Of a stretch of DNA of 16,435 nucleotides, positions 6,931-13,675 are shown in pieces; the first letter of the stretch is position 1; the number at the start of each line of letters is the position of its first letter. The stretch comes from DASYML01 sp036399835 (lineage in GTDB: Bacteria > Acidobacteriota > Blastocatellia > Pyrinomonadales > Pyrinomonadaceae): positions 1-16,435 of the forward strand of contig DASWMI010000215.1 in assembly GCA_036399835.1 (NCBI GenBank). Direction: 5' to 3'. A program made the translations under genes and the position numbers. The notes beneath the pieces are model-generated. The model had not been told where the DNA came from. It did no database searches and saw nothing but the letters and a program-made list of their open reading frames with translations.

Positions 6931-7620
6931 GTGATGAGCTTTCTGGGAAATCTTTTTAATGACCCGTTGTACCAGTCGGGCGAGCCGCGCCAGCCTGAAG
7001 AGTTGGGCGAGCAGGAGATTATCATCAGCCCGGACACGCGCCGCGCGAATCGCGTCCCGCCCGGACAGACGCGCACGCGCAAATGGCCCGTCCTGGACGC
7101 GCACGGCACGCCCCCAATCAATCTGGAAACATGGAAGTTCGAGGCGGACGGCGCGGTCGAGCAGCCGCAGGCGTGGTCGCTCGACGAGTTTCTGCAATTA
7201 CCCGCCGTCAAGGTCTACGCCGATTTTCACTGCGTGACGCGCTGGTCCAGGCTCGATAATGTCTGGACAGGCATTCCTACGCGCGAGGTCGCAAAACTGG
7301 TCCAGCCGAAGGCGGAAGCCAGGTTCGTGCTCATCTTCGGCTACGATCACGGCTGGTCCACAAACATTCCGCTTGAATACTTCATGGCGGAAGACTCCCT
7401 CTTCGCGTTTGCGCATGACGGCAAGCCTATCCCGCCTGAACATGGTGGACCAGTGCGTCTCATCGTGCCGCAGTTGTACGCCTGGAAATCCGCGAAGTGG
7501 GTCAAGGGCATCCGCTTTCTCGCGTCGGACCAGCCGGGATTCTGGGAAGAGGGCGGCTATCACATGCGCGGGATACCCTGGAACGGGCGCGACGGCGAGC
7601 GTTTTCGCTGGCAGGAATAA
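6931..7620 (+). CDS. Sulfite-oxidase-like molybdopterin-dependent oxidoreductase (cytoplasmic)
   Basis: A 229-residue protein consisting of one oxidoreductase molybdopterin-binding domain (SUOX/MsrP catalytic fold). The signature DFHCVTRWS contains Cys101, the expected molybdenum ligand. GYDHGWSTNIPL, HGGPVRLIVPQLYAWKSAKWV (171-190 region) and the C-terminal GFWEEGGYHMRGIPWNGRDGERF are typical of short sulfite-oxidase-like oxidoreductases. There is no signal peptide, heme domain or dimerisation domain, unlike periplasmic MsrP or full sulfite oxidases. The physiological substrate and electron acceptor are unknown. GTG 6931 or ATG 6934 are the only useful starts, since TGA lies in frame at 6925-6927; neither has a Shine-Dalgarno sequence, because the upstream bases belong to a repeat. 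Four TGGWCCA sites lie in this gene. Confidence 0.88.
   Translation: MMSFLGNLFNDPLYQSGEPRQPEELGEQEIIISPDTRRANRVPPGQTRTRKWPVLDAHGTPPINLETWKFEADGAVEQPQAWSLDEFLQLPAVKVYADFHCVTRWSRLDNVWTGIPTREVAKLVQPKAEARFVLIFGYDHGWSTNIPLEYFMAEDSLFAFAHDGKPIPPEHGGPVRLIVPQLYAWKSAKWVKGIRFLASDQPGFWEEGGYHMRGIPWNGRDGERFRWQE
7242..7453. repeat. Cluster of four TGGWCCA palindromes (part of a window-wide iterated motif)
   Basis: TGGTCCA at 7243, 7298 and 7354 and TGGACCA at 7446 lie within about 210 bp. They fall in different reading frames (Trp-Ser-Arg, Leu-Val-Gln, Trp-Ser-Thr, Gly-Pro contexts), so codon choice alone does not explain them. Other copies of TGGWCCA start at 1043, 3122, 4966, 5859, 8353, 8990, 9202, 10365, 12322, 13814, 14712, 15040, 15369, 15672, 15886 and 16401. 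Confidence 0.75.
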
Positions 7621-7621
7621 A

Positions 7622-7686
7622 AGTCCGTGAGTCTGAAGTTCAGAGAGTCTGGGGTCAAAAGCTTAGGCTTCCGGCTTCAGGCTCTA
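7622..7686. repeat. GAGTC-unit repeat, copy 2 (one-armed), joined to a GGCTTCC-type repeat
   Basis: Starting 2 nt after the previous stop, units AGTCCGT, GAGTCTGA, AGTTCAGA, GAGTCTGG and GGTCAAAAGC resemble the left arm of the 6823 and 9449 arrays, but the matching right arm is missing. In its place is TTAGGCTTCCGGCTTCAGGCTC, related to the GAGCTTCCGGCCTTTCGG stretch near 6292-6308. The next ATG follows 6 nt later. Confidence 0.6.
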
Positions 7687-7691
7687 AATTT

Positions 7692-9263
7692 ATGATGAGC
7701 GTGCGAACAACCGTTGATGCAACGGAGACGAAGGTTGCCGGAGCGCGACCGAAAGACGCGGCAGCCGTCATCCTGCTCCGTGAGGAAACGGATACCGCGA
7801 ACCCTCAAGTCTACTGGGTGAGGCGGAGCGAGAAGCTGGCTTTTCTCGGAGGCTTTCACGCTTTTCCGGGCGGGCAGCGAGACCTCGCGGACGCCGAGGC
7901 GCGCGTCGAGAATTGCGAGGAGGCGGAAACCTCCGCGATGATCGCCTGCGCCGCGCGCGAGCTTTTCGAGGAGCTGGGCGTGCTCGTCGCACGCGGCGCG
8001 CAGACGTTGACGAAAGGGCAGCGTGCTTCTCTCCTTGACGACCTCGAATCCGGTCGCATGTCTTTCGCGGAATTACGGGACCACTACGGCCTGTGCCTTG
8101 ATGCGAGCGACTGGACCTTTGCCGGTCGCTGGGTCACGCCCCCCTTCAGTCCGCGCCGCTTCGATACATGGTTCTTCATCGTCCGTTGTCCGAGCAAACA
8201 GGAGCCGCGCCTGGTCGAAGACGGCGAGCTTGATGCGGGCGAGTGGATAGAGGCACGAGAGGCTTACGCGCGCTGGCAACGCTCGGAGGTTCTGACCGCG
8301 CCGCCAGTCCTTCACGCTTTGAAGATGCTGTCACACGGACTCGATGAAAATCTGGTCCAGCGCCTGCTTTCCGTTCCGCAGGCCCGGAGCGAGCCTGTCC
8401 GCCGGATAGAGTTTCGTCCGGGCTTTATCTGCTTCCCTGTGCGCACCCCGACCAGACCGCCCGCGACGCACACCAACTGCTACATCGTGGGGGGGAGCGA
8501 ACTGCTCATCATTGACCCCGCCTCGCCCTACGAAGAAGAACAGGCGGCGCTCGCGCTTTGCGTTGACGAGCTGCTCGCGGAAGGACGCAGCGTGCGCGAG
8601 ATTATTCTGACGCATCTACACCCGGACCACACGGGCGGCGTCAAAGCTCTCTCGGAGCATCTCGGCGGGCGTCTACGCGTCGCCGCGCACAGGCTGACGG
8701 CTGAAGCTCTCGCAGGACAAGTGCGCGTCGAACGTCTCATCGAAGATGAGGAGCTAATCGAGCTTGAAGGCGAGCCGCATCTTACCCTGCGCGCTCTGCA
8801 CACGCCGGGGCACGCGCGCGGCCACCTCTGCTTTTACGAAGAGCGCACGGGCGCGCTGATTACAGGAGACAACATCGTCGGCCTCGGCTCCGTCCTGATT
8901 GACCCGCCCGAAGGCAACATGCGCGATTATCTGGCCTCGCTTGAGCGGCTGCGCGCTTTGCCACACCTGACAGTCCTCTTCGGCGCACATGGTCCAGCCG
9001 TCGGCAGCCCGCGCGCGAAGATTGAAGAGTACATCGCGCACCGCCTCGAACGTGAAACCAATATCCTCGCAGCCGTCCGCGAGGGCGCGAGCACGCCCGC
9101 GGAGATTGTTGCGCGCGTCTACACGGACGTTTCCCCGAAAGCACACGCGATGGCCGAGCGCGCCGTCCTCGCACATCTTGAGAAACTCGAAGCCGACAAT
9201 CTGGTCCAGCGAGACTCAGAGGGCCGCTATCTTTCCAAAGACACAAATCCGTCGGCGAGTTAA
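7692..9263 (+). CDS. Nudix hydrolase - metallo-beta-lactamase (LACTB2-like) fusion protein
   Basis: A 523-residue two-enzyme fusion. Residues about 20-230 are a Nudix domain of the NUDT19-like kind: GGFHAFPGGQRD at 53-64 and, after an inserted loop, the Nudix helix AARELFEELGV (87-97, REUxEE core Arg89-Glu94). Residues about 240-445 are a metallo-beta-lactamase fold with THLHPDH (307-313), His374 (TPGHARGH), Asp393 (TGDNI) and His433 (GAHGP), the metal ligands expected for a hydroxyacylglutathione-hydrolase/LACTB2-like enzyme. About 446-515 is a C-terminal winged-helix segment as in LACTB2-type proteins. Both active sites look intact. Substrates are unknown: a nucleotide or CoA derivative for Nudix, a thioester or RNA for the MBL part. 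ATG 7692 is used; the same frame is open further upstream but there overlaps the molybdenum enzyme gene. Confidence 0.87.
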   Translation: MMSVRTTVDATETKVAGARPKDAAAVILLREETDTANPQVYWVRRSEKLAFLGGFHAFPGGQRDLADAEARVENCEEAETSAMIACAARELFEELGVLVARGAQTLTKGQRASLLDDLESGRMSFAELRDHYGLCLDASDWTFAGRWVTPPFSPRRFDTWFFIVRCPSKQEPRLVEDGELDAGEWIEAREAYARWQRSEVLTAPPVLHALKMLSHGLDENLVQRLLSVPQARSEPVRRIEFRPGFICFPVRTPTRPPATHTNCYIVGGSELLIIDPASPYEEEQAALALCVDELLAEGRSVREIILTHLHPDHTGGVKALSEHLGGRLRVAAHRLTAEALAGQVRVERLIEDEELIELEGEPHLTLRALHTPGHARGHLCFYEERTGALITGDNIVGLGSVLIDPPEGNMRDYLASLERLRALPHLTVLFGAHGPAVGSPRAKIEEYIAHRLERETNILAAVREGASTPAEIVARVYTDVSPKAHAMAERAVLAHLEKLEADNLVQRDSEGRYLSKDTNPSAS

Positions 9264-9281
9264 AGATAGAAAGAGAAGAGC

Positions 9282-9358
9282 AAGGATAAAAGATGAAAAG
9301 AATGGCTATTCAAGCCGAATGGCCGGGCTTTAATTCTTTATCCTTCATCCCTCATCCT
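9282..9358. repeat. AGGATGAGGGATGAA-type imperfect inverted repeat
   Basis: The left arm AGGATAAAAGATGAAAAGAAT (21 nt, written here as AGGATAAAAG + ATGAAAAGAAT, 9283-9303) matches the reverse complement of 9333-9358 with a 5-nt gap and a few A/G changes. A small AAGCC/GGCTT stem inside (9312-9316, 9326-9330) is followed by a T-rich run and could end transcription of the Nudix-MBL gene. This is a second repeat type in the same set of spacers. Confidence 0.55.
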
Positions 9359-9448
9359 AGACCTCGCAGGCACACGCACGCATCGCACGTTTGCAGAAGC
9401 ACTGGCCTATCTGATTAAATCATCAGGGCAGCACAAACACTTTAAAGA

Positions 9449-9561
9449 GAGTCCGAGAGTCCGAGAGTCCAAGAGTCTGAGAGTCAAAAGCAGTAGCAGT
9501 AAACTCTAATTCGTCTTGATGCCTTTGACTCCAGACTCCAGACTTTAGACTCCAGACTTGA
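9449..9561. repeat. GAGTC-unit inverted repeat, copy 3 (five 8-nt units facing five 7-nt units)
   Basis: The left arm has five tandem 8-nt units starting at 9449, 9457, 9465, 9473 and 9481 (GAGTCCGA twice, GAGTCCAA, GAGTCTGA, GAGTCAAA). The right arm has five 7-nt units starting at 9527, 9534, 9541, 9548 and 9555 (GACTCCA, GACTCCA, GACTTTA, GACTCCA, GACTTGA). About 38 nt separate the arms. The last unit runs into the ribosome-binding site of the AAA+ gene. The remaining spacer (9359-9448) shows nothing recognisable. Confidence 0.8.
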
Positions 9562-9569
9562 AGGGTATT

Positions 9570-11039
9570 ATGGGATTAGCAAAAACTTTCGGCGAGTTGA
9601 AGGAGCGCGGGTACAGAAGCGTTTCCGTCAAGGACGAGATGCGTGCCAACCTGTTGCGTAAATTGCGCGCGGGCGAAAAACTTTTTCCGGGCATCGTCGG
9701 TTATGACGAGACGGTCGTCCCGCAGATCGTCAACGCCGTCCTCGCGCGCCACAACTTTATCCTACTGGGCCTGCGCGGGCAGGCTAAGAGCCGCATCATA
9801 CGCCAGCTTGTAGATCTTCTTGACGAGCGCATTCCCATCATCGCAGGCTCTGAAATCAACGACGACCCCTTTCATCCCATCTCCGCCTACGGTCGGCAAA
9901 TGATAGAGCTTCACGGCGAGATGACGCAGATTGAATGGATCGAGCGCGATTCGCGTTTTGTCGAAAAGCTCGCCACGCCGGACGTGACCATCGCGGACAT
10001 CATCGGAGACGTTGACCCGATTAAGGCTGCCAAGGGCGGGCATCTACTGAGCGACGAGCTGACGATTCATTACGGGCTACTGCCGCGCGCCAATCGCGGA
10101 CTCTTCGCCATCAACGAACTGCCGGACCTTGCGGGCAAGATTCAGGTCGGCCTCTTCAACATCATGCAGGAGGGCGACGTGCAGATTAAAGGCTACCCCG
10201 TGCGCCTGGCCCTGGACGTGATGCTGGTCTTTTCCGCCAACCCCGAAGACTACACGGCGCGCGGCAAAATCATCACGCCGCTCAAAGACCGCATCGGCTC
10301 TGAGATTATGACGCACTACCCGACGGACCTTCAGCTCGGCGTAGAGATTACAAAACAGGAAGCCTGGACCAGCCGCGAGGGGCTGGAGGCGAGCGTTAAT
10401 ATCCCTGACTTCATACGCGACCTCATAGAGCAGATAGCCTTCGAGGCACGCGACGACCAGCGTATAGACAAGCGTTCGGGAGTCTCGCAGCGTCTCTCCA
10501 TCAGCGTCATGGAATCTCTGGTCTCCAACGCGGAGCGCCGCGCCCTGCTGACAGATGAAGCGGAGATTGTCCCGCGTATCTCGGACATCTACGCGGCCAT
10601 TCCTTCGATGACGGGCAAGATGGAGCTTGAATACGAAGGCGAGCAGATTGGCCCCGCGCGCATCGCCAAAGATTTAATCAAACGCGCCGCCGGAGAAATC
10701 TTTGAAGGCTACTTTGTCGGGATAGATTTTACGGACGCCACGCGCTGGTTCGACGCAGGCAACACCATCCGCCTCGCCGAGACAGCCTCCGACGAAGAAT
10801 GCCTCGTCCTGCTCGACGCCGTGCCGGATTTAATCGAGACCGCGCTGATACCCTTCGACTTCAAACGCTCTGACACTGGACTCACAGTCTCCGCCTGCGA
10901 ATTCGTCCTCGAAGGTCTCTACGCGCAAAACAAGATTAGCCGCAACGAAGAGGGCGGCTACACCGCTGCCACTAAAGCCAAAAAGGACCGCCGCGGGATG
11001 ATCTACGACGACCTGACCGAGACCGGACGTTATAGCTGA
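9570..11039 (+). CDS. AAA+ ATPase, MoxR / Mg-chelatase subunit I-like
   Basis: A 489-residue AAA+ protein. Walker A is GLRGQAKS (67-74). Walker B is GLFAINE (177-183), with Asn in place of the usual Asp before Glu183; I recall this NELPDL form as common in this subfamily. Sensor 1 is FSANPEDYT (Asn224), the arginine finger is in PLKDRIGSE (Arg241), and Arg308 in SGVSQRLS fits sensor 2. The C-terminal 150 residues are a less conserved helical region. Such ATPases work with VWA-domain partners as metal-chelatase-like or chaperone-like remodelling machines; the VWA gene here lies 2.6 kb downstream instead of adjacent. ATG 9570 is chosen because GAAGGG precedes it by 6 nt; a TTG at 9558 would add four residues. 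A true magnesium chelatase is unlikely, since no pigment genes are present. Confidence 0.88.
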   Translation: MGLAKTFGELKERGYRSVSVKDEMRANLLRKLRAGEKLFPGIVGYDETVVPQIVNAVLARHNFILLGLRGQAKSRIIRQLVDLLDERIPIIAGSEINDDPFHPISAYGRQMIELHGEMTQIEWIERDSRFVEKLATPDVTIADIIGDVDPIKAAKGGHLLSDELTIHYGLLPRANRGLFAINELPDLAGKIQVGLFNIMQEGDVQIKGYPVRLALDVMLVFSANPEDYTARGKIITPLKDRIGSEIMTHYPTDLQLGVEITKQEAWTSREGLEASVNIPDFIRDLIEQIAFEARDDQRIDKRSGVSQRLSISVMESLVSNAERRALLTDEAEIVPRISDIYAAIPSMTGKMELEYEGEQIGPARIAKDLIKRAAGEIFEGYFVGIDFTDATRWFDAGNTIRLAETASDEECLVLLDAVPDLIETALIPFDFKRSDTGLTVSACEFVLEGLYAQNKISRNEEGGYTAATKAKKDRRGMIYDDLTETGRYS

Positions 11040-11082
11040 GCTGTCAGCTTTGGCGAATCCTCGTGAGGAGAGGCGATTGATG

Positions 11083-11088
11083 TATAAT
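11083..11088 (+). promoter_or_regulatory. Possible -10 element (TATAAT) of the toxin-antitoxin pair
   Basis: A consensus TATAAT lies 38 nt before the antitoxin start, just after the end of the AAA+ gene. No convincing -35 was found at 16-18 nt spacing. It would give the toxin-antitoxin pair its own promoter. Confidence 0.35.
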
Positions 11089-11125
11089 TTCATAGAGTTA
11101 TCACGATGAAGCGAGGTGATAGACT

Positions 11126-11329
11126 ATGAGTGAGGCTCAGACGGAAGAAGAGCGCGAAAGGTTAGAGAAATACCGGCAGCAGGCGCACGCGCGGGCATGG
11201 GAGCTTGCCAAAAAGCAGGGAGTCAAGCCAATCAGCAGGGTTGAAGATTTGCAGGGAGATTTCTGGCCGGAGCAAGAAAGTATGGATGAGTTTTTGTCTT
11301 GGCTGAGGACCACACGTCAGGAAGATTAA
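11126..11329 (+). CDS. Putative antitoxin of a VapBC-type pair
   Basis: A 67-residue, highly charged, helical protein with no signal peptide. Residues 5-35 are a Glu/Arg/Lys-rich amphipathic helix. The C-terminal part GDFWPEQESMDEFLSWLR (44-61) looks like the acidic/aromatic tail that in several small antitoxins wraps around a PIN-domain toxin; this resemblance is from memory. A good ribosome-binding site, GAGGTGAT (11113-11120), sets the ATG. The gene is followed 18 nt later by a PIN-domain gene, the usual antitoxin-toxin order. No ribbon-helix-helix or AbrB DNA-binding motif is obvious, so autoregulation is uncertain. Confidence 0.72.
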   Translation: MSEAQTEEERERLEKYRQQAHARAWELAKKQGVKPISRVEDLQGDFWPEQESMDEFLSWLRTTRQED

Positions 11330-11347
11330 GGTGTCTCATATTCCCTA

Positions 11348-11764
11348 ATGATGACCCCGCCGAGCCACGATATAATTGTAGTTGATACTGATGTGGTTTC
11401 CTTTATTTTCAAAGGCGACACGCGCACAACTCTCTATCAACCGTATCTTGCTGAAAGGCTAGGTATCATCGCCGCACAAAGCCGGGCAGAGCTTGAGCGC
11501 TGGGCTTTGCTTCATAATTGGGGATCGCGTCGCCACGCGGAGTTGCGGCGCTATCTGGGAAATTATCTCTTTGCAGAAGTGGACGAGGCGATTTGCTTGC
11601 GATGGGCTGAAATAAAGGTCTATGCACAGCTCAAAGGAAAATCCATCTCCGGTGCTGATGCTTGGATAGCAGCGACCGCACTTGCTTATGATGCTCCTCT
11701 GCTCACACATAATGCTGATGATTTTATAAATGTTTCGGGTCTAACTGTCATGACGGAAAAGTAA
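11348..11764 (+). CDS. PIN-domain ribonuclease toxin, VapC family
   Basis: A 138-residue PIN-domain protein with the conserved acidic metal-binding residues: Asp13 (VVDTDVVSF), Glu48 (SRAELERW), Asp104 (SGADAWIAATAL) and Asp124/Asp125 (THNADDF). The length and motif order match VapC toxins, which cleave RNA, often initiator tRNA or rRNA, when released from the antitoxin. ATG 11348 or 11351 may start it; the ribosome-binding site is weak (AAGGTG about 14 nt upstream), which suits a toxin translated less than its antitoxin. The bases from about 11080 to 11760 are visibly AT-richer than the flanks and contain no TGGWCCA motif, which suggests recent acquisition. The pair sits between the AAA+ gene and the peptidase/VWA genes. 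Confidence 0.87.
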   Translation: MMTPPSHDIIVVDTDVVSFIFKGDTRTTLYQPYLAERLGIIAAQSRAELERWALLHNWGSRRHAELRRYLGNYLFAEVDEAICLRWAEIKVYAQLKGKSISGADAWIAATALAYDAPLLTHNADDFINVSGLTVMTEK

Positions 11765-11867
11765 GTTGCCCTAAATCTCCCCGCTCATCTTTCGTTATCG
11801 GAATCCATCTTGACTGCTCTCAATGGAGCACTCGCTTGGCTGGAAACCTGCTGGAGAAATTGTAAAG

Positions 11868-13673
11868 ATGCAAAGCTTAATCCTTTCTGCCAGACGCAGC
11901 GCGGCGGTTGTGTTGCTGGTCTTGTGGCTGGTCCTGGCGGCGGCTGCGGCGACGCGCGTTGAGAGCACCGTGACCATCAGCGATCCGAACTCGACGACGC
12001 TACATGTGACGACCTTGATTACGGATTTGAACCAACCGCAGCTTGAGGTCGGGTTGCCCAACTGGACGCCGGGTTATTACACGACCGAAGATTTCGCGCG
12101 CAACATGGCGCGGCTCGTCTTTACGGACCAGGCCGGACGCACTCTCTCTCACAGAAAGTTTCATGACAGCATCTGGACCTTGAATACGCGCGGCGCATCT
12201 TCCGTCAAGATTGATTTCGACTACACGGCGAATCAACTGGACCTTAACAAATCGCTGATTACGCCGACCTACGCCATCCTCAACGGCACGAATCTCTTCT
12301 TCTACATCAAGGGCCACACGCTGGACCAGCCCGCTGCGGTCACTTTTAAGCTGCCGACGGGCTGGCGTATCGCGACCGGACTCACGCCTTCGAGCGATGC
12401 CTTGACCTTCACGGCAGAGAATTACGATGTGCTGGTTGACTGCCCGGCGATTGTCGGAGAGTTTGACCGGGTGACGCTCCCCTTGCGCGGCGTGCCGCAT
12501 CATCTCATTGTCGCGCCGAAGGGCGTCTTGGCCGAAGCTGACTTGCAGAAGCTGGCCGCCGATTCCCTCAAGGTGATTGACGCGCACACGAGCATGTTCC
12601 GAGAGATTCCCTACAAGCAATACCTGACGCTCAATGTCTTCGCAGAGAGAGGCATCGGCGGGCTTGAACATCTCAATTCCTATCTCGGCATTCTCTCTAA
12701 AGAGTCCGCGCGCAGCGAGGCAATCGCCGGACTCACCGGACTCACCTCGCACGAATTCTTTCATGCCTTCAACGTCAAGCGCATACGTCCCGCCGAGATG
12801 TGGCCCTATCGCTATGACGAGCGCAACTACACGCCGCTGCTCTGGGTCTCCGAGGGCATCACGGACTATTACACGGACCGCGGGCTGTTGCGCGCTGGCT
12901 TGATTAAGCCGGATGCTTATCTTGAAGGGCGAGGCAATCTGCTGGCCTTCGTGCAATCTGTGGAAGCGGCGAAGTATATCTCTGCGGAAGAGGCGAGCAT
13001 CAACACCTGGCTCGGCGGAATAGGCGGCGGCAACCAGCCCTTCTCCGTTGATTACTACACGCGCGGAGACGCGCTCGGTCTTCTGCTAGACTTCTCGATT
13101 CGCCATGACACACGCGGCGCGTCCACCCTCGACGACGTCATGCGCGCCCTCTACACAAACTTCTACAAAAAGAACCGCGGGTTTACGACCGACGACATGA
13201 TCGCCACGATCAACCAGTTGACCAGGAAGGACTATCGCTCATTCTTTGAAAAATATGTCAGCGGGACAGACCCACTGCCTTACGATGAAGTGCTCGGCTA
13301 TGCAGGGCTGCGCCTCGAAGAGAGCAGGAGCAAGATTCTCAGGCTCGGCATCGGGACCAGTTCAAACAGCACGACGATTACCAGCCTGACCGCGGGCGGC
13401 GCGGCGCAGGAGGCGGGTGCGCAGGTCGGCGACCAACTGCTCGGCGTCGGCGAGGTCGCGGCGAGCGACGCGAACTGGGCCGCGCAGTTTCGCAAAGTTT
13501 ACGCCAATCGCATCGGCGAGACCGTGCCCCTCTACCTGCTGCGCGAAGGCAAGCCGGTCTTTATCAACATCAAGCTCAGGGAGGTGGAGGAATCTGCCTG
13601 GAAGCTCAAGCGTCTGCCTGAGATAGCCAAAGACAAACAGGATATCCTCGACGCCTGGATAAACGGAAAGTAG
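11868..13673 (+). CDS. M61-family (glycyl aminopeptidase-type) metallopeptidase with PDZ domain
   Basis: A 601-residue exported peptidase. Numbering from ATG 11868, residues 1-30 form a Sec signal peptide: basic start with an RR pair, Leu/Val/Ala core and a final AAAA stretch. The N-terminal beta domain (about 30-225) includes PNWTPGYYTTEDFARN, typical of M61. The catalytic centre is HEFFH (295-299) with the downstream zinc ligand Glu329 in LWVSEGITDYY. A helical region follows, and a PDZ domain covers about 478-572 (GGAAQEAGAQVGDQLLGVGE). All active-site residues are present. An ATG at 11823 would add 15 residues before the signal peptide; the shorter start gives a normal n-region and has GGAG (11850-11853) upstream, though far. 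Its stop is 2 nt from the VWA gene start, so the two are almost certainly co-transcribed. Confidence 0.87.
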   Translation: MQSLILSARRSAAVVLLVLWLVLAAAAATRVESTVTISDPNSTTLHVTTLITDLNQPQLEVGLPNWTPGYYTTEDFARNMARLVFTDQAGRTLSHRKFHDSIWTLNTRGASSVKIDFDYTANQLDLNKSLITPTYAILNGTNLFFYIKGHTLDQPAAVTFKLPTGWRIATGLTPSSDALTFTAENYDVLVDCPAIVGEFDRVTLPLRGVPHHLIVAPKGVLAEADLQKLAADSLKVIDAHTSMFREIPYKQYLTLNVFAERGIGGLEHLNSYLGILSKESARSEAIAGLTGLTSHEFFHAFNVKRIRPAEMWPYRYDERNYTPLLWVSEGITDYYTDRGLLRAGLIKPDAYLEGRGNLLAFVQSVEAAKYISAEEASINTWLGGIGGGNQPFSVDYYTRGDALGLLLDFSIRHDTRGASTLDDVMRALYTNFYKKNRGFTTDDMIATINQLTRKDYRSFFEKYVSGTDPLPYDEVLGYAGLRLEESRSKILRLGIGTSSNSTTITSLTAGGAAQEAGAQVGDQLLGVGEVAASDANWAAQFRKVYANRIGETVPLYLLREGKPVFINIKLREVEESAWKLKRLPEIAKDKQDILDAWINGK

Positions 13674-13675
13674 AA

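Noticed and set aside
6345..7211. 288-codon minus-strand open frame
   Set aside because: It runs through the repeat array and antisense to two plus-strand genes. Its product has no recognisable domain and includes translated repeat sequence.
7497..7691. Extension of the Nudix-MBL frame upstream to 7497
   Set aside because: It overlaps the end of the molybdenum enzyme gene and translates the repeat. The Nudix domain begins after ATG 7692.
9449..9561. CRISPR-like array
   Set aside because: Units are 7-8 nt and directly tandem without spacers, and no cas gene is present.
12000..12956. 318-codon minus-strand open frame
   Set aside because: Antisense shadow of the M61 peptidase, which has intact catalytic motifs.
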